Below are positions 1-8,900 of a stretch of DNA of 64,000 bases, one piece after another. The position numbers were made by a program, and so were the translations under genes. This DNA is from Gillisia sp. Hel_I_86 (GTDB lineage Bacteria > Bacteroidota > Bacteroidia > Flavobacteriales > Flavobacteriaceae). The DNA lies in the NCBI RefSeq assembly GCF_007827275.1, contig NZ_VISE01000001.1:124001-188000 (forward strand), given 5' to 3'. Every line of letters starts with the position of its first letter. The first letter of the stretch is position 1. The notes below the pieces were generated by a model, which ran no database searches, had not been told where the DNA came from, and saw only the letters and a list, made by a program, of their open reading frames with translations.

Positions 1-182
1 TTGAAATAAACAATCCCCGGAAAAGGCGTGATGAGGATGCGCCTGGTCCTGCATACCACGACAAAAGTGAGAAGAACAGCAAGGAAAATCTTGGAGGATC
101 TTATAGACGTGAAATCGCCAAAAAGTATAAGAAGCCTCAAACCCGAGGAGACAAGGGTGCGAATAGACGCCACAAAAAATAA
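1..182 (+). CDS. C-terminal end of an unidentified basic protein (partial)
   Basis: An open frame enters from the left edge and stops with TAA at 180-182, 28 bases before the next gene. The roughly 60 visible residues are almost all polar or charged, rich in Lys, Arg, Gly and Asn, and end in GANRRHKK. A disordered basic tail like this is common at the end of RNA-binding proteins such as pseudouridine synthases or DEAD-box helicases, but no catalytic domain is visible, so I assign no function. It is probably the upstream neighbour of the mutarotase-like gene on the same strand. Confidence 0.6.
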   Translation, partial: EINNPRKRRDEDAPGPAYHDKSEKNSKENLGGSYRREIAKKYKKPQTRGDKGANRRHKK

Positions 183-210
183 AAGGTCAACTTTTTAACA
201 ATTTGTTTTT

Positions 211-1098
211 ATGAAAAATGTAGCAATACATAGAGTGGAAAATGAACTTTTAAGTATTGGCATAAAATCTATTGGTGCCGAACTCTGCAGTATAGTAAAT
301 AAACTTAACGGGAAAGAATATATTTGGCAAGGCGATCCTGCATATTGGGAAAGTCACGCTCCCAACCTATTTCCGATTATTGGTGCCCTAAAAAATGACA
401 CCTATATTTTTGAAGGTTCAAGTTATCATATGCCCAAGCATGGCTTTTTTAGGAATAATGAAGATGTGATTCTTAAAAGCAAAGCTCAGGATCGGCTGAC
501 TTTCAGTTTGAAATACGCTGAGGACACCTTGAAAAATTATCCTTTTAAATTTGAATTGGAAATCAGTTTTATACTGAATGAAAGAACTTTAGAAGTAAAA
601 CACGAAGTATTCAATCTGGATACCAAGGAAATTTATTTTTCAATTGGAGGGCATCCGGCTTTTAATGCGCCACTTTTTCCAGGAGAAACCTATGAGGATT
701 ACTATCTGGAATTCGACCAAAAAATGGAACTGAACACGTGTGTTTTATCTAACGAGGGTTTAATTTCCAATATTTCTGAAGCAGTTTTAAAAAATGACGA
801 CAAGATCAATTTGAGAAAAGACCTTTTCGATAATGATGCTCTTATTTTTCAAGACATTCCTTCTAAAAAAGTGAGCCTTAACAGTAATCATTCCGGAAGG
901 ATCTTAAGCCTAAGTTATTCTGACTTTAATAATTTGGGGATTTGGGCTAAACCCAATGCGCCTTATGTATGTATAGAACCTTGGTTGGGAATAGCAGATA
1001 TCGAGGGCACCGACCAAAATTTTAAAACTAAAAAAGGCATTAATAAATTAATGCCTACCCATAGTTTTTGCGCTACCTACATGATCGAAATAGCTTAG
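211..1098 (+). CDS. Aldose 1-epimerase family protein (LacX-like)
   Basis: A 295-residue protein with no signal peptide, so cytoplasmic. Family members interconvert alpha and beta anomers of aldoses or of phosphorylated sugars. The galactose-mutarotase beta-sandwich signature is visible: His77 and Arg81 in KHGFFRN, the second catalytic His148 in GGHPAFN, and the C-terminal general-base Glu in CIEPWLGIAD near residue 257. The length and the short LacX-type architecture match the COG2017 subgroup rather than secreted GalM. The ATG at 211 follows an AT-rich leader and no better upstream start exists. The small basic gene downstream is convergent. The exact sugar substrate cannot be read from sequence. 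Confidence 0.9.
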   Translation: MKNVAIHRVENELLSIGIKSIGAELCSIVNKLNGKEYIWQGDPAYWESHAPNLFPIIGALKNDTYIFEGSSYHMPKHGFFRNNEDVILKSKAQDRLTFSLKYAEDTLKNYPFKFELEISFILNERTLEVKHEVFNLDTKEIYFSIGGHPAFNAPLFPGETYEDYYLEFDQKMELNTCVLSNEGLISNISEAVLKNDDKINLRKDLFDNDALIFQDIPSKKVSLNSNHSGRILSLSYSDFNNLGIWAKPNAPYVCIEPWLGIADIEGTDQNFKTKKGINKLMPTHSFCATYMIEIA

Positions 1099-1107
1099 TT
1101 TTATCTT

Positions 1108-1215
1108 TTAACTTTTGTTTTTCTTCTTGGCAGCTTTTGCAGCACGCTTTTCTTTTAAGCTCAACACAGGTTCTTTCTTTGCTGAATTTTTTGAAGGGGA
1201 TTTTTCTTTGGCCAT
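1108..1215 (-). CDS. Very small lysine/alanine-rich basic protein (35 aa)
   Basis: A minus-strand frame from ATG (1215-1213) to TAA (1110-1108) encodes 35 residues: MAKEK at the start, a central VLSLKEKRAAKAAKKK segment and KNKS at the end. About 40 percent of residues are Lys or Arg. It lies nine bases past the convergent mutarotase stop. Similar tiny 'SLKEKRAxKKAKK' proteins occur in flavobacterial genomes as far as I recall, which is why I call it rather than dismiss it. Function unknown; a nucleic-acid or ribosome-associated role is only a guess from charge. A transcription or proteomics signal would settle it. Confidence 0.55.
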   Translation of the reverse strand: MAKEKSPSKNSAKKEPVLSLKEKRAAKAAKKKNKS

Positions 1216-1939
1216 GATTTCTTGTTATTAAGAATTATACCTTAAAAGTATGGAAAGTTTTAATAGGTTGAAAACTATTATTGAAGAGTTCTACATAAAA
1301 CTAATGTTAGGCTGAGCCTGTCGAAGTTGTAGTTGAAAAGAAAAGTGGGTTTCGAGCTATTAGATTAGCATCATTATATTTAATGCTAAATATTGATTTC
1401 ACCCAACGGATTAACCTATTAATTGAACAAAATAGGATATTAAAGGCCTAATCAATAAAGTAAACAGCTGTTCTATAAACGAATAACATAACTGATGGTT
1501 CAAAAGTATTTGGAACACCATCAGGACAAGCCTAATTCAGGGAAAGGCAACTGACTATTAGAATAATATATGATAAGAATTTCATTCTTTTGTTTAAAGC
1601 TATAAATTTGAAATCCATAATGGTTTATTGAAAACTTAAGATTGTTTGAAGGTGCTTTAACCATATCACAAGGCTTAGACTATCCTTGGTTCAAAATAAT
1701 CTATTGCTTATATCTCATCTATTGGCTTTTGGCAAGCAAGAGGAAAACCATCGATATTAGATGGGCCAACTGTCAAAACCCTTTAGGTGTTTATTTATTT
1801 GATGCCTTATAAATAATCAAAGTTGAATTTAAGTAAAATTACATCTAAATAGAAATAAGCTAAAATAGATAAATCCTGTTGAAAAAGTTTTTAGGTTTGT
1901 AAATTAGATAAGAACTATTTAATTCACTAAACAAAAAGG
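1216..1939. other. Gene-free interval (724 bp)
   Basis: No frame longer than a few dozen codons with gene-like composition is visible on either strand. It holds a short repeat-like motif GCTGAGCCTGTCGAAG at 1311-1326, of the kind found as dispersed palindromic repeats in flavobacteria, and a candidate promoter just before the next gene. The rest is AT-rich and unremarkable. Confidence 0.6.
1892..1899 (+). promoter_or_regulatory. Candidate -7 box (TAGGTTTG) of the NTF2-like lipoprotein gene
   Basis: TAGGTTTG matches the Bacteroidota -7 consensus TAnnTTTG exactly and lies 40 bases before the ATG at 1940. A -33 TTG at the normal spacing is not present; the nearest TTG (1879-1881) is only ten bases upstream. 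Confidence 0.4.
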
Positions 1940-2482
1940 ATGAGTAAGTATTTAAAATCAATCGGACTGGTCGTAATTTTCCTTTTAACTTTTACAAGTT
2001 GTAAAGAACAAGAACAAAAAGTAGAAGAAGTAGAAGTATTAGAAGAAGAAGCTGTTGACGTTTCAGCAGAGAAAGAAGCTGTAGCAGCAGTTATGAAAAG
2101 CTACAAAGATGCTGTGCAAAATTTAACTACCCAAGGCACTAAAGAACTTTTCACAAAAGAAGCCACAGTTTTTGAATCTGGTGGTTCCGAGGGCACCTTT
2201 GAAACTTATGAATCCCATCATCTTGGTCCAGAATTAAAAGCTTTTGACAGTTTTACCTTTTCCGATTATAAAATTGAGGTGAAAATAGATATGCCTTACG
2301 CATTTACAACTGAAACTTATAATTTTACAATAGCTCTAAAAGCTAACCAAGAAAAAGGAATGGAAACAAGAATTATTAAAAAGAAAGCTGTCGCCACATC
2401 CGACTTAAAGAAAATAGATGGACAGTGGAAAATCACCAAAACACATTCTTCCTCTAGGGATATTAGAGAAGCATCTCATTAA
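1940..2482 (+). CDS. Lipoprotein with NTF2/SnoaL-like (DUF4440) domain
   Basis: A 180-residue predicted lipoprotein: short basic start, hydrophobic stretch at residues 7-17, lipobox LTFTSC with Cys21. Residues 22-45 form a Glu-rich linker, followed from about residue 46 by an NTF2-like fold pattern (KEAVAAVMKSYKDAV, then alternating strands ending DGQWKITKTHSSSR). DUF4440/SnoaL-like domains are cone-shaped pockets used by isomerases and by binding proteins; no catalytic residue can be picked here. The Lys-Glu residues directly after the lipid Cys resemble the surface-export signal of Bacteroidota lipoproteins, so it may face outward. It is monocistronic on the sequence available. Confidence 0.75.
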   Translation: MSKYLKSIGLVVIFLLTFTSCKEQEQKVEEVEVLEEEAVDVSAEKEAVAAVMKSYKDAVQNLTTQGTKELFTKEATVFESGGSEGTFETYESHHLGPELKAFDSFTFSDYKIEVKIDMPYAFTTETYNFTIALKANQEKGMETRIIKKKAVATSDLKKIDGQWKITKTHSSSRDIREASH

Positions 2483-2494
2483 TTTACTTGATCC

Positions 2495-2572
2495 GCCAAG
2501 TAAATATAATTACATGGTGCCTCTGCTGCCTTGGAGTTAACAGGTTTTAAGAAATTTTTTATTGAATGAAAA
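2495..2572. repeat. Left copy of an imperfect direct repeat flanking the dipeptidase gene
   Basis: This segment, from GCCAAG at 2495 to ATTGAATGAAAA at 2572, aligns with 3699-3767 at roughly 80 percent identity by eye, including the shared blocks TAATTACATG, TGGAGTT and TTTTTTATTG. Small indels separate the copies. The two copies are in the same orientation on either side of 2720-3394. Confidence 0.6.
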
Positions 2573-2719
2573 GGCCCTAGTTAAGAGTCGCTATTGTTTT
2601 TTTAATCCGTTATCTTTTGTTAATTTGACTCATTACCATTGACATATCAGATAAGTATTTTTTAAAATTGATTAGATCAATGCTTCTCAAAACTAAAGCC
2701 ATTAACTTTAAAAAAATCA

Positions 2720-3394
2720 ATGAAGACTTTTCTAATAATTTTTTACATCTTTTTTTTTCTAGGTTTTTCAATTCAGGAAAAAAAACTACCGAAAAATTTT
2801 GTATATGTAGATCAGGTAATCCCGGATATTGTTCTTGATATGCGTTATGCCGGTTCCAATAACTTCATCGGTAAACCGATTGAAGGTTACCTGAAGCCCA
2901 AAGCAATCCTAACAAAACCTGCAGCTAAGGTTCTTAAAAAAGTGCAGGCTGAACTGGAAACTCAGGGTTACTGTCTCAAGATATTTGATGCTTACAGGCC
3001 ACAAAGGGCGGTTGATCATTTTATTGAATGGGTAAAAAGACCAGGAGATACCTTGATGAAAGTCAAATTTTATCCAGAAGTGACAAAAAAGGAATTGTTT
3101 AACCTAGGTTACCTTGCCAGCAGGTCAGGACATTCAAGAGGAAGTACTCTGGACCTTACCCTGATTGATGTGAAATCTGGGGAAGAAGTGGATATGGGCG
3201 GAACTTACGATTTTTTTGGCGAGATTTCCCATCATAACTATCCAGATATCACCCCTAAACAAAAGAAGAACCGGGAATTGTTAAAAAAGACAATGACCAA
3301 ATATGGTTTCCTGCCTTACCCAGAAGAATGGTGGCATTATACTTTCCAACCGGAACCTTGTCCGGATACTTATTTTGATTTTGTAGTAGAGTAA
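2720..3394 (+). CDS. D-alanyl-D-alanine dipeptidase (peptidase M15D, VanX/DdpX family)
   Basis: A 224-residue zinc dipeptidase that hydrolyses D-Ala-D-Ala. An N-terminal hydrophobic segment (residues 2-17) suggests export or anchoring in the periplasm, where it would act in peptidoglycan turnover. The M15 signature is complete: zinc ligands His138 and Asp145 in SGHSRGSTLD, the catalytic Glu203 and third ligand His206 in EEWWHY, and the substrate-binding Arg93 in DAYRP. There is no vanH/vanA partner, so this is not a glycopeptide-resistance operon. The gene stands alone and is bracketed by imperfect direct repeats (2495-2572 and 3699-3767), which may mean it was inserted or duplicated as a unit. 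Confidence 0.9.
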   Translation: MKTFLIIFYIFFFLGFSIQEKKLPKNFVYVDQVIPDIVLDMRYAGSNNFIGKPIEGYLKPKAILTKPAAKVLKKVQAELETQGYCLKIFDAYRPQRAVDHFIEWVKRPGDTLMKVKFYPEVTKKELFNLGYLASRSGHSRGSTLDLTLIDVKSGEEVDMGGTYDFFGEISHHNYPDITPKQKKNRELLKKTMTKYGFLPYPEEWWHYTFQPEPCPDTYFDFVVE

Positions 3395-3539
3395 TTTTCT
3401 GGGAGCTACCTTTGGTGATTTTTTTACATTAGCTGTCCTATATTAGACCCTGAATTAAAACCGCCTGAACGGCATTGTCGGGCAGGTTCATGGTGACGCC
3501 ATAGTATTGATTTTAACCTGTAAAAATCATTAATCAAAA

Positions 3540-3566
3540 CGTCCTGCTGAACTTGTTTCAGCATCT
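3540..3566. repeat. REP-like palindromic element
   Basis: Contains the core CTGAACTTGTTTCAG, with complementary arms TGCTGAA and TTCAGCA. The same core recurs at 47212-47239 and 50381-50407 and, slightly changed, at 26581 and 37501. Confidence 0.65.
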
Positions 3567-3698
3567 ATGGGTCACTGTCGTTCTTTCAAAAACTGCCACA
3601 AGCGGGTTCTGAAAGAATCCATTGCGGAGGCTAAGCATTTTCCTAACGAATTGAACTGGGAAAAAGGACAAGCATTCTGAATGGTCTTAAAGACAAAT

Positions 3699-3767
3699 GC
3701 CAAGTAATTACATGATGACGCTGTCGTGGAGTTGACTGGTTCTAAAATTTTTTTTATTGCATGAAAA
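3699..3767. repeat. Right copy of the imperfect direct repeat flanking the dipeptidase gene
   Basis: Partner of 2495-2572 in the same orientation; it is shorter by small deletions (after GCCAAGTA and within the GCTG region) but keeps the final ATTGCATGAAAA block. Confidence 0.6.
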
Positions 3768-3901
3768 TAATGTACAGAGATAGAGAAGCAAAGTAAAAGC
3801 TTAAAATATTGAAGTTTTTTTGCTCATTCTAGATCAAATTAAATCACTCTATCTTACTTATCATGGATTGAGTTTTTTCTATTTTTTTTATCGCCTAATT
3901 T

Positions 3902-4480
3902 TCAAACAAACAACAAAAAAAGGAAAGCGCCCATATTTGTAGGGAGGCTTACCCTTTCTCGGATAAGGCAAAATGCCTTTGTTATATGTGCTTCAACCGT
4001 TTTAGTGGAAATATTGAGATGTTCAGAGATTTCTACATTGCTCAATCCTTCCTTCTTGCTCAACAGAAATATATTTTTACATTTTGGGGGCAGATTTTGA
4101 ATTTCATTTTGAACTAAAAGATACAGTTTTTCTAAAACATTATAATCTTCTTCAACAATAGCATCAAGCGTTTCAATATATTTTTTCTCCAGTATTGTTA
4201 CAGATCGATTTTTTCTATATTGGTCTATAAACTCATTATGAACAGATTTGTACAAAAAACTTTTAATAGAAAAACATTCATTTAAATATTTGCGTTTTTC
4301 CCATGTTTTTATATATACATTCTGTACAATGTCTTCGGCCAATGCCTTATCGTTAACCAAACTATTTGCATACACACACAATTGATGATTGTAACTGTTT
4401 ACCAAAAATGAAAAAGCATCTCCATCACCTTTTTTTAGGTGCCCTATTAAATTGGCATTTTCTTTGAATCTTCGGCGCAT
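3902..4480 (-). CDS. FecI-type ECF RNA polymerase sigma factor
   Basis: A 192-residue sigma-70 factor of the Bacteroidota FecI-like group. Region 2 spans about residues 24-92 (AEDIVQNVYIKTWE is the -10 recognition and core-binding part) and region 4 about 121-175, with the helix-turn-helix LSNVEISEHLNISTKTVEAH. There is no intervening region 3, as expected for ECF factors. The hydrophobic tail GAFLFLLFV is typical of Bacteroidota FecI relatives. It is divergent from the FecR gene (103-bp gap), which is followed by SusC and SusD, so it very likely controls that transporter. Its activity should be held by FecR and released by the SusC STN domain. Confidence 0.93.
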   Translation of the reverse strand: MRRRFKENANLIGHLKKGDGDAFSFLVNSYNHQLCVYANSLVNDKALAEDIVQNVYIKTWEKRKYLNECFSIKSFLYKSVHNEFIDQYRKNRSVTILEKKYIETLDAIVEEDYNVLEKLYLLVQNEIQNLPPKCKNIFLLSKKEGLSNVEISEHLNISTKTVEAHITKAFCLIRERVSLPTNMGAFLFLLFV

Positions 4481-4496
4481 TTCTTGCTAAATACTA

Positions 4497-4513
4497 ATTG
4501 TTTGTTAAACAAT
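4497..4513. promoter_or_regulatory. Inverted repeat between sigma factor and FecR genes
   Basis: ATTGTTTGTTAAACAAT is a perfect 7-3-7 inverted repeat, 17 bases upstream of the sigma-factor start and 70 bases upstream of fecR. Its position in the only shared regulatory gap makes an operator or a sigma-dependent promoter part plausible, but AT-rich palindromes also arise by chance. Confidence 0.4.
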
Positions 4514-4582
4514 GTTACAATATTACTAAAAAAAAAATCAAATTTATTAAGGGTTTTGTGAATGGGCTTCGTTATATAATAA

Positions 4583-5740
4583 ATGAAAAGTACAAGAAGC
4601 AAAAAATTACTGGCGAAATATTTCACAGGTTCCATATCTACAACCGAGTTGGATGATCTTATGTTATGGCTCGAAAAAAAGGATACTGAAGACTTATTTA
4701 TTTCTAGTTCAAAAATAGATCACGCAATCCGCAACAATATGTCCCAATACAACACAAAAAAGACCGAAAAGCTGCTGCTTGACAGAATAAGGAAAGATAA
4801 AAATTTCTTAAATAGGTTTAAGATTAAAAAGTTTTTTAAATATGCTGCTGCTGCAGTGCTATTTATTAGTATTGGTTATTTTTCACATAATAATTTTAAA
4901 ACAGCAAATAAAAATGATGTTACAACCACTAATAAAAATGAGATCATCCTGCAATTGGAAGACGGAAACATTAAAATTCTCTCTGAAGATGGAACAGAGA
5001 GAGTTGTAAATAATGACGGAACGATAATAGGTTCGCAAAAAGGAAATCAATTAATATATGACAATAAAGCAACAATAGAAAAATTGGTTTACAACACCTT
5101 GACCGTGCCTTATGGAAAAAGGTTTGAGTTGAGGCTATCCGATGGCACTCATATTTTTTTAAATTCAGGAACTTCTTTAAAATACCCCATTAAATTCTTA
5201 AAAGGAAAAGAACGACAAGTGTACTTAAATGGGGAAGCGTTTTTTGATGTCACAAAAGATACCGATCATCCTTTTATTGTTAATATGAACAATGTTGGAG
5301 TTCGAGTATTTGGCACAAAGTTTAATGCGTCCTCCTATCCAGAAAATGATGAAGTAAATACAGTACTGGTAGAAGGTTCGGTGAGCATTTTTAATAATAA
5401 CATGGAGTATAATAAAAATTCCGCATCCCTATTAAAACCCGGATTCATCGCATCTTGGAATAAGCACAACAAAGAAATTTCTATTGAAAAAGCAGATATA
5501 GCGATGCATACAGCTTGGATAGAAGGACGAATTCTATTTAGACATTTACCATTTAAAAATATTATAAGGAAACTAGAGAGACATTATGATGTAACTATTA
5601 TAAACAACAATAAAAAATTAGATGAGGAATTTTTTACTGCCAGTTTTGATATAGAAACCATCGAACAAGTCTTAGAAGTATTTCATAAAAACTATAATAT
5701 AAATTACTCTATAATCAACGATCAAATAATAATTAACTAA
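4583..5740 (+). CDS. FecR-family anti-sigma factor
   Basis: A 385-residue inner-membrane anti-sigma factor. The cytoplasmic N-terminus (1-83) binds the sigma factor; a single membrane helix follows at about 86-101 (FKYAAAAVLFISIGYF). The periplasmic part holds the FecR domain (about 175-270; VPYGKRFELRLSDGTHIFLNSGT and the VFGTKFNASSY and VEGSVSI segments) and a C-terminal DUF4974 domain (about 315-385; RHLPFKNIIRKLERHYDV). This is the standard Bacteroidota architecture. It is divergent from its partner sigma factor and upstream of SusC by 178 bp. The signal would pass from the SusC STN domain to the periplasmic FecR domain. Confidence 0.93.
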   Translation: MKSTRSKKLLAKYFTGSISTTELDDLMLWLEKKDTEDLFISSSKIDHAIRNNMSQYNTKKTEKLLLDRIRKDKNFLNRFKIKKFFKYAAAAVLFISIGYFSHNNFKTANKNDVTTTNKNEIILQLEDGNIKILSEDGTERVVNNDGTIIGSQKGNQLIYDNKATIEKLVYNTLTVPYGKRFELRLSDGTHIFLNSGTSLKYPIKFLKGKERQVYLNGEAFFDVTKDTDHPFIVNMNNVGVRVFGTKFNASSYPENDEVNTVLVEGSVSIFNNNMEYNKNSASLLKPGFIASWNKHNKEISIEKADIAMHTAWIEGRILFRHLPFKNIIRKLERHYDVTIINNNKKLDEEFFTASFDIETIEQVLEVFHKNYNINYSIINDQIIIN

Positions 5741-5918
5741 AAGCTTTTAAATATGGTATAAAACTTCTTCAAAACCTAATACATAATCAAAAATAAGACC
5801 TATGTCCTTATATTTTATACTTTAAAATATATACATATAAAAAAATCAGAAAATGCTGGAACATTTTCCGATTTAAACCATGATTAATAATATTAACCAA
5901 TTAATTCACTACAAAAAT

Positions 5919-8900
5919 ATGAAAAATCTATTTAAGCAAAGGGAGTTACCCTCTTTTCAATTAAAATTCGATTTAAAAATGAAGCTTAGCACATTATTCC
6001 TAGTAGTTTCTTTCCTCAATCTCTATGCAAATGATTCTTATGCACAAAAAACCAAGATTTCATTGCACATGGAAAATGCTACAATTGAAGAGGTTTTGTA
6101 CAAAATAGAATCATTAAGCGATTTTAAATTTATGTTCAACGACAGTGAAGTTGATTATAAAAAGAAAGTTACTGTTATAGCCAATCGAGAACGCATATCA
6201 TCTATTTTAACAACCGTGTTCTCAAATTCAAACGTAGATTTTGAAGTATTTAAAAAACAAATCATTTTAAAAAATGATTTGTTAAAAAATCAAGACAATG
6301 TTGTTCCTGTTAAAGATGTAAAGTTGATCCAACAACGACAAATAACCGGGAATGTCTCAGATATAAACAACCAACCATTATTAGGTGTAAATGTTCTGGT
6401 TGAAGGAACTGCTACAGGAGAAATGACAGATTTTGATGGCAATTTTAGTATTAACGTGGATTCTGAACAGGCCGTATTGGTGTTTACCTATGTTGGTATG
6501 AAAACCGTTCGCAGGGTAGTAGGGCAAAATACTACAGTAGATGTTCGAATGGTACAAGATGACCAATCTTTGGACGAAGTTATCATTACGGCGACTGGTG
6601 CCCGTAAACGGGTAGAGATGGGTAATTCAATAGCCAACCTAAAAGTTTCTGATGATGTTAAAGAGCGTCCTATTAACAACGTTTTTGATGTTCTTCAAGG
6701 TCAAGCTGCTGGTGTCTCAATAGGAGCCAGTGGAGGATCGGTAGGTATGGGCTCTAAAATTAGAATTAGAGGTTCCAACAGTGCTTCATTATCCAATGAA
6801 CCGGTAATTTATGTAGATGGTGTTTTAATTAACAACGAATCCAATTCAATTTCCTTCGAAACCGGAGGGCAATCTCCATCAAGGTTGGATGATATCAATC
6901 CAGAAGATATTGAGACCATAGAAATTGTTAAAGGACCTTCAGCTGCAACACTCTACGGTTCCATTGCTGCCAATGGGGTAATTTTAATCACAACAAAAAA
7001 AGGAAAAGCTGGCGAACCAAGATGGTCGGCATTTTTGGAAAGTGGATTGGTAGAAGATATAACAACCTACCCAAAAAATTACCAGGCACTTGATGCGGCT
7101 GGAAATCCAGGGTTCAATTTTGAAGCTGCAGATGGAACTTTTGTACATAGTACAGTAAACTCTTTTCAACCTCTTAATGATTCCCGTACCTCGCCTTTCC
7201 GTACCGGTTATTCGGTTGGTGCTGGTTTAAGTGTTTCTGGTGGAGGGGAATTTGTAACATACTTTCTATCTGGTAGTCTTTCCAATAACGAAGGTGTTGT
7301 ACCTGTGAGCAATATTAAAAAATCAAATTTCAGGGGAAATTTTGGCGCTCAAATCACAGATGAATTAAAGGTGAGCTTAACAACAAGCTATACAAATAGC
7401 GATTTGGAGCTGCCGTTAAACGATAATTTTGCACTTGCTTTAATGAGCCAAGGCCTTAACGGCACCTCGTCAATTGATGTAAATGACGGTTGGGGAGAAT
7501 TTACCCCTGCAGAACTGTTTACCATTGATACAAGACAATTGATAAACCGTTTTACAACGGGTTTGGAAACCATTTGGAAACCATCTGAAAAAATAAATGT
7601 TCGTGTATTTGGTGGCCTTGATTTTACATCGCGCTGGGATTCTCAATTTTTTCCTACAGGAGAGGCTCCAGCCTTTCTGAATTATGACAAAGGCGCACGT
7701 TTTTCAAACAGGTTCAATGACTTTGTTTACACATTAGATGCTGTGGGTTCATATAGCACAAATTTTACTGAAAATATTACATCACGTTCATCTGTAGGGC
7801 TTCAATATTTACAAAAACTCACGCAAGGAACTTTTGCAACTGGCCTACAATTGGTTGCTGGTAGTAATTCCATAGCTGGAGCTGCAGTTACCTTAAGCAA
7901 TGAGCAAACCATTGAGCAACGTACAATTGGCGCTTTTTTTGAAGAACAAATAGGATTTAATGACAAGTTATTTGTAACTGGTGCAGTTCGTACAGATAGA
8001 GGAAGTTCATTTGGTTCTTCTTTCAAATCTGTTTTTTACCCTAAATTAAGTGCTTCTTGGCTAGTTTCAAATGAAGATTTTTTTAATCCAAATGATAAAA
8101 GTTGGATCAATTCCTTAAGATTAAGAGGTGCATGGGGAGCTTCAGGTGTTCAACCTGGTACAAACGATGCTCTACGATTTTTTGATCCAATTGCCGCAAC
8201 TGTTGATGGCGTTAGCGTTACAGGGGTTACCATTGGAGGTATAGGAAACGCAGATCTTAAACCAGAACGTTCAGAAGAATTGGAATTTGGAGCCGATATA
8301 AAATTATTCTCCAACCGCATAGGTCTTGATCTAACATACTTTAACAAACAAACAGAAGACGCATTAATTTTTAGACAATTACCTCCATCACTTGGTGCTG
8401 GTGCTGGACGTTTTGAAAATTTAGGTTCTGTTAAAAATTCGGGGGTTGAAATAACTTTGAATACAAACATTGTACAAACTGAAAAACTTTATTTTAACCT
8501 AGATATAGTGGCATCATTTATTGATACTGAACTTAAAAAATTAGGGGAAGGCATTCAACCAGTTATATTTAATGGTGTGCAAAGACATGTAGAGGGCTAT
8601 CCTTTAGGTGGATATTGGGATGAACAATATACTTATAATGATGACAATGGTGATGGTTTTATTGGTCAGAATGAAGTGCAGGTTGGAGAAACAGTTTATT
8701 TAGGAAACCCTTTTGCTACAACTGACATTACATTTTCTCCAACTGTAGGGATATTTAACAATGCACTTTCTTTTAGGGGATTGTTAAATTACAAAGACGG
8801 TCAAAAACTTTATAACAATACCGGAGCTTGGAGAAACGGAAACAGCAACACCCAGGAGTTGAACGACCCTAATGCCTCACTTGCTGGACAGGCACGGGCA

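Larger units (their letters stand above)
3395..3901. other. Gene-free interval (507 bp) with repeats
   Basis: Holds a REP-like element at 3540-3566 and the right copy of a direct repeat at 3699-3767. A 37-codon frame (3567-3680) exists but starts inside the repeat and has no support as a gene. No promoter toward the minus-strand sigma gene lies here, since that gene ends at 3902. Confidence 0.6.

Noticed and set aside
2720-3394. Vancomycin resistance gene (vanX)
   Set aside because: Only the D,D-dipeptidase is present; no ligase, VanH or two-component system. Cell-wall recycling is more likely.
3567-3680. A 37-residue frame (MGHCRSFKNCHKRV...) downstream of the dipeptidase
   Set aside because: Starts next to a REP element, no ribosome site, no support; could be a remnant but not claimable.
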